This document shows, one piece after another, positions 59,638 to 64,000 of a stretch of 64,000 nucleotides of DNA. The notes under the pieces were generated by a model. The model worked only from the letters and a program-made list of their open reading frames with translations. It was not told where the DNA came from and did not search any database. Position numbers and translations under genes: made by a program. Position 1 is the stretch's first letter, and every line of letters begins with the position of its first letter. Origin of the DNA: Mycobacterium sp. GA-2829 (GTDB taxonomy: Bacteria; Actinomycetota; Actinomycetes; Mycobacteriales; Mycobacteriaceae); NCBI RefSeq assembly GCF_001499965.1, contig NZ_LQIT01000019.1, positions 29,231 to 93,230 of the forward strand, in the 5' to 3' direction.

Positions 59638-60228
59638 ATGGCCAGGGCGGGGACCACTTGCGGGAGGCCCGATCGCGTGACGCGTGATGACTATATGATC
59701 GTCGGCTTGGAGGTCCTGGCCGACCGGGGGCACGTCGACCTGAAGTTGGCCGAGGTATGCCGAAGGCTCGGGGTGACGTCGGGCTCCTTCTACCACTTCT
59801 TCACCAGTTGGGCGGACTACCGCAGCGAGCTGATCGCCTACTGGAAGGAACACGGCACGTTGGCAGAGTTGAACCTGCTCGGTCTGGAACCGGATCCTCG
59901 CCGACGTATCGAACGTCTGGTCGGCGTAGCGGTACATCTGAATCACCCGGCCGAGGGCGCGATCCGGGCGTGGAGCCGGGTGGATGCTGATGTCGCCGAC
60001 GTCCAGGCCGAAGTCGATCGGCTGCGGCATCGTGTCGTGCTCGACTCCGCGCGTCAACTCGGGGTCGAGGAAGGTCGCGCACAACGGTTTGCCGATACAG
60101 CGTTGTATCTTCTGGTCGGCTACGAACAAGTAGCCTCGGTGCCCGATCTCCACGGGCTGGAGGCCATTCTTCGCGATCTGTTGAATCTTTTCGACACCGA
60201 CAGGGGCGGGGCCGAGGGCGCCGTGTAG
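59638..60228 (+). CDS. TetR-family transcriptional regulator
   Basis: A 196-aa TetR protein. The helix-turn-helix is at about residues 37-62 (LAEVCRRLGVTSGSFYHFFT), and the remaining 130 residues form the ligand-binding domain. It differs from the other three TetR proteins of the window in the recognition helix (SFYHFF in place of YYYF or FYFYF). ATG 59638 follows the AT-rich block directly. It could regulate the divergent kinase-fold gene and itself. Confidence 0.88.
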   Translation: MARAGTTCGRPDRVTRDDYMIVGLEVLADRGHVDLKLAEVCRRLGVTSGSFYHFFTSWADYRSELIAYWKEHGTLAELNLLGLEPDPRRRIERLVGVAVHLNHPAEGAIRAWSRVDADVADVQAEVDRLRHRVVLDSARQLGVEEGRAQRFADTALYLLVGYEQVASVPDLHGLEAILRDLLNLFDTDRGGAEGAV

Positions 60229-60366
60229 GCACTTCCGTCAGGCCAGATCGGCGCCGACCGCGGTCCGCAACCGCGGAACCGCGCATCTTCTCACCCAATT
60301 CGCGACATTTTAATGTCTATTCGAATATGTTCTCAGTCATCAGCATCGGCTAATCAGGGGAGACAT

Positions 60367-61113
60367 ATGGCACCGGCGACGAGGACATCCGAAAATCCCG
60401 ACGAGCGGGGCGCGGCCGCCGGGGACTTTCGCATGCTGCGACTGGCGCTTTGGTCGGTATGTCTCTATGTGGGATTCGGCCTCATCGGGTTTGCTGCCTT
60501 CGCGGGCTTCTGGCCGCCGCCGAGTCAAGATCTGGACGCCGAGTCGATCGCAGCGCATCTCCGCGAGCACGAGGCAGCGATACGGATCGGCATGGTGCTG
60601 ATGGTGGTCGGCGCACCGTTCTACTACACATGGAGCATCGCGCTGTCGAAGATCATCGGCCGGATGGAGGGGCCTATGGGCCCGCTGTCGATGACCGAGC
60701 TGATCGGCGGCTTGATGACCGGCGTGGTGACCGCGGTTCCCGCGGTTGTGTGGCAAACGGCGGCTTTTCGCTCGGAGGCGCGGTCGGCCGAAACCATTCA
60801 GGCACTTTACGATTTCGGCTGGCTTTTCTTCGATCTCACCTTCATGTTCTCGTTCCTCCAGAGTGCGGCGTTGGGAATCGCGATCCTCATGGACCGTCGG
60901 ACACAGCCGCTGATTCCGCGCTGGGTCGGCTACATCTGCTTTCTCACCGCCGCGGTGTATATCCCGCTGAGCCTGGTGCCCTTTGTGCGCACCGGCCCGT
61001 TCGCTTGGCATGGGGTTCTGAACTTTTGGGCAGTCTTCGTGATGTTTTTCGTGCTCATCGCAATCCTGACGCCATACGCGTTCCGCGCTTTGCGTCGTCT
61101 CGAAGCAGGCTGA
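60367..61113 (+). CDS. multi-pass membrane protein, paralogue of the one at 34126
   Basis: A 248-aa protein with about six transmembrane segments (around residues 28-50, 75-97, 118-140, 158-180, 187-207 and 216-240). Conserved points with the paralogue are IPRWVGYICFLTAAVYIP and GPFAWHGVLNFW. The N-terminal 20 residues are polar and disordered. Function unknown; it has no transporter motif that I recognise. ATG 60367 follows GGGGAGAC. It is monocistronic. Confidence 0.8.
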   Translation: MAPATRTSENPDERGAAAGDFRMLRLALWSVCLYVGFGLIGFAAFAGFWPPPSQDLDAESIAAHLREHEAAIRIGMVLMVVGAPFYYTWSIALSKIIGRMEGPMGPLSMTELIGGLMTGVVTAVPAVVWQTAAFRSEARSAETIQALYDFGWLFFDLTFMFSFLQSAALGIAILMDRRTQPLIPRWVGYICFLTAAVYIPLSLVPFVRTGPFAWHGVLNFWAVFVMFFVLIAILTPYAFRALRRLEAG

Positions 61114-61327
61114 CCGACGATCGTTAGATCGGCTCATCCCGAGCAGCCGGGGGATGTAGGCGCTCGAACATTATTGACGTTTGGGCATTTCGAGTCCTGC
61201 CGGTCGTTCCTGGGCACCGACGCGACTAACGGCCGATTTTTACTCTATACTAGAAAATCTCGTCGAGGTGTGATCTGCTATCGGCACGCGGCGCGCAATG
61301 ACGTGCGACACAGATCGGAGTGAGCTG
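61114..61327. other. intergenic region before the small ORF
   Basis: About 210 bases without a gene. It holds the AT-rich motif at 61235-61260 and a weak inverted repeat near 61134-61158 (catccc and gggatg); nothing else is recognisable. Confidence 0.45.
61235..61260. promoter_or_regulatory. AT-rich promoter/operator motif
   Basis: gatttttactctatactaga followed by aaatct. TTTTTACTCTATACTAGA matches the recurrent motif at 14 of 18 positions, and TATACT is a good -10 element on the plus strand. The first downstream ORF starts at 61328. Confidence 0.5.
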
Positions 61328-61438
61328 GTGGATCCCGTCCCTGACTATGACGCGAGCGATGAACTGGAGATGTTCTTCAATTGGCTGCCGTGGGCTCTAC
61401 GGGGCGTCTACCCCCCGCCCGCGGCCCCACCCATCTAA
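61328..61438 (+). CDS. short ORF upstream of the MPT51-like gene
   Basis: A 36-codon frame starting with GTG 61328 after GGAGTGAG. The product begins VDPVPDYDASDELEMFFNWL and ends with a Pro-rich PPPAAPPI. It is preceded by a promoter motif and followed by the MPT51-like gene after 32 bases, so it could be a translated small protein or leader peptide; it could also be the truncated start of a lost gene. I do not recognise it. Confidence 0.4.
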   Translation: MDPVPDYDASDELEMFFNWLPWALRGVYPPPAAPPI

Positions 61439-61470
61439 GAACGGTCGAGCGGGGCCGACCAGCACCGGTA

Positions 61471-62367
61471 GTGAAGGAGCTCAAAATAAGCACCGTGACG
61501 CGACTGTTGCGCTTCATCTTCGCGGTGGTTGTCGCCGTATGCCTCTGGACAGCAATAGAAGCGCGCGCCGACAGCACTGAGACGCTGATGGTTCCATCGG
61601 CGGCGATGGGGCGCGATATCCCAGTGACCTTCCAGCCCGGTGGACCCCATGCCGTGTATCTGCTCGACGCGTTCAACGCCGGGCCGGACGCAAGCAGCTG
61701 GGTGGGGGCGGGCGCGTTCAGCACGCTCGCGAGCAAGGGAGTCTCGGTCGTCGCACCAGCCGGCGGCGCCTGGAGCCTGTACACCAACTGGGAGCAGGAC
61801 GGCAGCAAGCAGTGGGAGACCTTCCTAGCTACCGAGCTGCCGAACTGGCTTACCGCGCAGAAAGGTCTGGCCCCAAGCGGACACGGCATCGTCGGCGCCG
61901 CACAGGGCGGAACGGCCGCCGTCACCCTCGCCGCTTTTCATCCAGACCGATTCCGCTACGCGGGCTCGATGTCAGGCTTCATGACACCCTCGGCGACAGC
62001 GTTGAATGGCGCCATCACCGCTGGCCTTGCCCGATTCGGAGGGGTGAACACTCAGGCCATGTGGGGCGCGGCGCAGCTCGGTCGGTGGAAATGGCACGAT
62101 CCGAGCGTGCACGCTCAAACGTTGGCGGACAACAACACTCGACTGTGGATTTTCAGCCCGGCGACGTTGGGATGTAGCGACCCTGCTGCCATGATCGGTT
62201 ATTGCGACCAGGCGCAGGGCAGCAATCGGTCCTTCTACAACCAGTACCGGGCCGTCGGCGGCAGCAACGGACATTTCGATATTCGGACCGGTGGTCAGCA
62301 TGACTGGGGCACTTGGGGCCCGCAGTTATCCGCCATGTCGGGCGACCTCATCGCGGCGATCAAATGA
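61471..62367 (+). CDS. MPT51-like secreted protein (antigen 85 family, no catalytic serine)
   Basis: A protein of about 298 aa with a signal peptide (LLRFIFAVVVAVCLWTAIEA) and an antigen-85-type alpha/beta-hydrolase fold. GPHAVYLLDAFNAGPDASSW, TNWEQDGSKQWETF and LGRWKWHDPSVHAQTL are very close to MPT51. The nucleophile elbow reads GAAQGG, with Ala where mycolyltransferases have Ser, so it should not be a mycolyltransferase; MPT51 binds fibronectin and is thought to have a structural role. GTG 61471 is used; GTG 61495 is an in-frame alternative. Its stop overlaps the next start (ATGA). Confidence 0.88.
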   Translation: MKELKISTVTRLLRFIFAVVVAVCLWTAIEARADSTETLMVPSAAMGRDIPVTFQPGGPHAVYLLDAFNAGPDASSWVGAGAFSTLASKGVSVVAPAGGAWSLYTNWEQDGSKQWETFLATELPNWLTAQKGLAPSGHGIVGAAQGGTAAVTLAAFHPDRFRYAGSMSGFMTPSATALNGAITAGLARFGGVNTQAMWGAAQLGRWKWHDPSVHAQTLADNNTRLWIFSPATLGCSDPAAMIGYCDQAQGSNRSFYNQYRAVGGSNGHFDIRTGGQHDWGTWGPQLSAMSGDLIAAIK

Positions 62368-62648
62368 AATGCACTGTCACCCCACCATGTGCGACGACCC
62401 GTTTGGCGCGCGGCTTGCTCGCGGCAGTAGTGGCCGTCGTTGCTTGGCAGACGGTGCCACCTGCAGGATCCAGCCACGCGGAGGACCCGTGTGCGCTGGC
62501 AGTCTCGTTGCTGTGCCGATTCATGCCCATCGCCCCCGATCTCGAGGGCGATGTCGACTACACGCAGCAACTGCCGGCGGGCGCCGACGCGGTCCTGGCG
62601 CCGGAATCTGCGGTGCCGGCGGATCCATGCGCGAGTGGATGTATCTGA
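62364..62648 (+). CDS. small secreted Cys-containing protein
   Basis: A 94-aa protein with a signal peptide (GLLAAVVAVVAWQTVPPAGS, cleavage near SSHA-ED, residue 40) and a mature part of about 54 residues that contains DPCALAVSLLCRFMPIAPDL and ends in DPCASGCI. Four Cys suggest disulfides. The ATG overlaps the stop of the MPT51-like gene, so the two are co-translated and may act together at the cell surface. Small proteins of this sort occur in many mycobacteria; the function is unknown. Confidence 0.75.
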   Translation: MKCTVTPPCATTRLARGLLAAVVAVVAWQTVPPAGSSHAEDPCALAVSLLCRFMPIAPDLEGDVDYTQQLPAGADAVLAPESAVPADPCASGCI

Positions 62649-62689
62649 CGTAGAAGCAGCACCCGCGTCAACGTTGAAAGGTGATGTGA

Positions 62690-63480
62690 GGTATTGGACT
62701 TCAGATTGATGTCTCGAATCTCACGAATCACTTGGGTCTTCTAAATTGGGGAGGACGTGACGATGTTGATTGCGCCGGTGAGGCCAGCGTCCTGCTGGGC
62801 CCGACGGGTACCGGTAAGTCGGTGTTCCCGAAGTCGCTGATCGGTCTGCTGCGCCCCGAGCGTGGCCCGATCGTCATCGACGACACCAGCATTCTGGAGT
62901 GGTCGGCCAAGGTAGGAGATCCACACCCTGTTCGGTGTGCTGTTCCAGGACGGCGCGCTGTTCGGGCTCGATGAACATCCGCGCCAACACCGCCTTCGCG
63001 CCGCGTGAGCATACCGAGAAGAGCGAGTCCGAGATCCGCAACATAGTGATGGAGAAGCCCTAACTCGTCGGTATGTCCAACGATGGGCACAAGTTTTTCG
63101 GTGAGATCTCCGGCGGTATGCGCAAGTGTGCCGGCCTCGCCCGCGCCTCGGCGCTGGATCCGCAGGTCATCATGTGCGACGAGCCGGACTCCGGTGTGGA
63201 CCCGTCCGTACCGCCTACCTGTCGCAACCTTCGATCGACATCAACACCCAGATCGACGCCACGGTGCTGATCGTGACGCACAACTTCAACATCGCCCGCA
63301 TGGTGCCCGTCAACATCGGCATGCTGTTACGCAAGCAGCTGGTCATGTTCGGTCCCCGTGAGGTGTTGCTGGCCTCCGAGGAGCCGGCGGTCATGCAGTT
63401 CCTCACCGGTCGTCATCGGCCCGATCGGTATGTCCGAAGACGAGTACGAGGCCACCGCGGCCCGCCGGCGGCCATGCCGA
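62690..63480 (+). pseudogene. mceG: decayed mceG (mkl-type) ATPase gene
   Basis: Pieces of the Mce transporter ATPase are found in order but in different frames: VSNLT (about 62709), SVLLGPTGTGKSVFPKSLIG (Walker A, 62787-62846), GVLFQDGALFG (about 62936), SESEIRNIVMEKP ending in an in-frame TAA, VGMSNDGHKF, EISGGMRKCAGLARASALDP (ABC signature), VIMCDEPDSGVDP (Walker B) and VLIVTHNFNIARMVPVNIGM (H-loop). At least four frame changes, a stop codon, a small deletion after the first segment and loss of the C-terminal part are visible. It cannot encode a working ATPase. The working mceG must be elsewhere in the genome. Confidence 0.88.
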
Positions 63481-63514
63481 GCAGTGTCGCGGGTCGGCGG
63501 AGCATCGGCGGGGA

Positions 63515-63883
63515 TCAGGCCCGGTAGCCGGCGGGCTGGGCGGGCATCGGGGCGTACTGCGGGTAGCCGGCCGGGTACCGGTACGGATGCGTGGGCTGCG
63601 CCGAGGGATGGGCGGCCATGGCGCGGGCGCGGGCGGCTTGCCGGTGCAGGGTCTTGCGGGCCGACCAGTTGGCCAGCAGGGCAAACCAATTGAGCAGCAG
63701 CATCGACAGCGGGCTCCACCAGCCGGCGAGCAGGTTGTGCGTTTGAGCCTGCCGGAGGGCGGCGTCGCACTGCTCGAACGTTCCGGTGACGGTGGCGGAT
63801 TGGTCCATCCACATCAGCAGCAGGCCGGTGTGCTTGGTGGTGCTGACGGTGAAGACGGGCTGATGGGCGTAGGTGGGATACAT
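63515..63883 (-). CDS. small membrane protein with Pro/Tyr-rich tail
   Basis: A 122-aa protein with one or two hydrophobic helices around residues 55-72 (WWSPLSMLLLNWFALLANWS), an N-terminal extracytoplasmic-like part and a C-terminal tail rich in Pro, Tyr and Ala (YPAGYPQYAPMPAQPAGY). I do not recognise the family. ATG 63883 has AAAGGA upstream. It lies just behind the mceG relic on the opposite strand. Confidence 0.65.
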   Translation of the reverse strand: MYPTYAHQPVFTVSTTKHTGLLLMWMDQSATVTGTFEQCDAALRQAQTHNLLAGWWSPLSMLLLNWFALLANWSARKTLHRQAARARAMAAHPSAQPTHPYRYPAGYPQYAPMPAQPAGYRA

Positions 63884-64000
63884 GGTTGTCCTTTCGGATG
63901 GTGCTGTGCAGTGGGGGTCGGGGTGAACTACCCCGGATTTTCTTCCTATTGTGTTGTGAGGGCCGGGATGGGCTGGCTCACGTGGGGTGAGGTGCCGGTC
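63884..64000. other. right-end non-coding stretch
   Basis: No gene is visible in the last 117 bases. The segment presumably carries the promoter of the small membrane-protein gene on the minus strand (AT-rich ttttcttcctattgtg at 63938-63953). Confidence 0.4.

Noticed and set aside
1..64000. CRISPR arrays, tRNA or rRNA genes, insertion sequences
   Set aside because: I saw no regularly spaced repeats, no cloverleaf-type sequences with conserved T-loop, and no transposase motifs or flanking terminal repeats. A tRNAscan and an ISfinder search would be needed to exclude them fully.

Overview
The window is GC-rich actinobacterial DNA, almost certainly from a Mycobacterium (probably a fast-growing Mycolicibacterium-type species). 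The indicators are an mce operon tail with two Mce-associated membrane proteins, an MPT51-like member of the antigen 85 family, a decayed mceG ATPase gene, DUF732 and CAP secreted proteins, very frequent ATGA/GTGA stop-start overlaps and many GTG starts. Nothing here fixes the species.

Layout. 1-3015 is the 3' end of an mce lipid-import operon (mceE tail, mceF, two mam genes). From 3040 to about 61100 the window is a lipid/cyclic-compound catabolic island. It holds: (i) a divergent SDR and a ten-gene + strand operon (3953-12862) with an SDR, three crotonase-fold proteins, a Rieske dioxygenase alpha/beta pair, an unknown 84-aa protein, a thiolase, an HMG-CoA-synthase-like/DUF35 fusion and an SCP-x-type thiolase; (ii) an intergenic stretch with a P450 relic, then an SDR and two acyl-CoA ligases (13693-17942); (iii) a divergent metallo-beta-lactamase hydrolase and a + operon (19085-25409) with a kinase-fold protein, a relic ORF, a MaoC hydratase, a SnoaL/enoyl-CoA hydratase fusion, an acyl-CoA dehydrogenase, an FAD oxidoreductase and a CitE-like lyase; (iv) a tightly overlapping - strand operon (33731-26828) of FMO-type monooxygenase, TetR, alpha/beta hydrolase, Zn-alcohol dehydrogenase, SDR, LLM flavoprotein and kinase-fold protein; (v) a + operon (35120-43566) of SCP2, acyl-CoA ligase, P450, SDR, aldehyde dehydrogenase, ferredoxin, ferredoxin reductase and CoA-transferase-like protein; (vi) - strand P450, acyl-CoA dehydrogenase/thiolase, TetR, kinase-fold and acyl-CoA dehydrogenase units (43646-50795); (vii) a norE/norF-like pair, two adjacent frameshifted genes, a GMC oxidoreductase, SRPBCC and thioesterase genes, two secreted proteins, and two more TetR genes with a fourth kinase-fold protein (50951-60228).

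The right end has a membrane protein paralogous to one at 34126, an MPT51-like protein with a small secreted partner, a multiply broken mceG relic and a small membrane protein gene.

The gene classes together suggest import (Mce), intracellular binding (SCP2), oxygenation (Rieske, two P450s, FMO, GMC), oxidation (SDR, ADH, ALDH), CoA activation and beta-oxidation or retro-aldol/thiolytic cleavage of one or more bulky hydrophobic compounds such as steroids, terpenoids or alicyclic acids. The substrate cannot be read from the sequence. An AT-rich promoter motif (core close to TCTATGTTAAAT) recurs next to about ten of these transcription units and argues that much of the island is one regulon.
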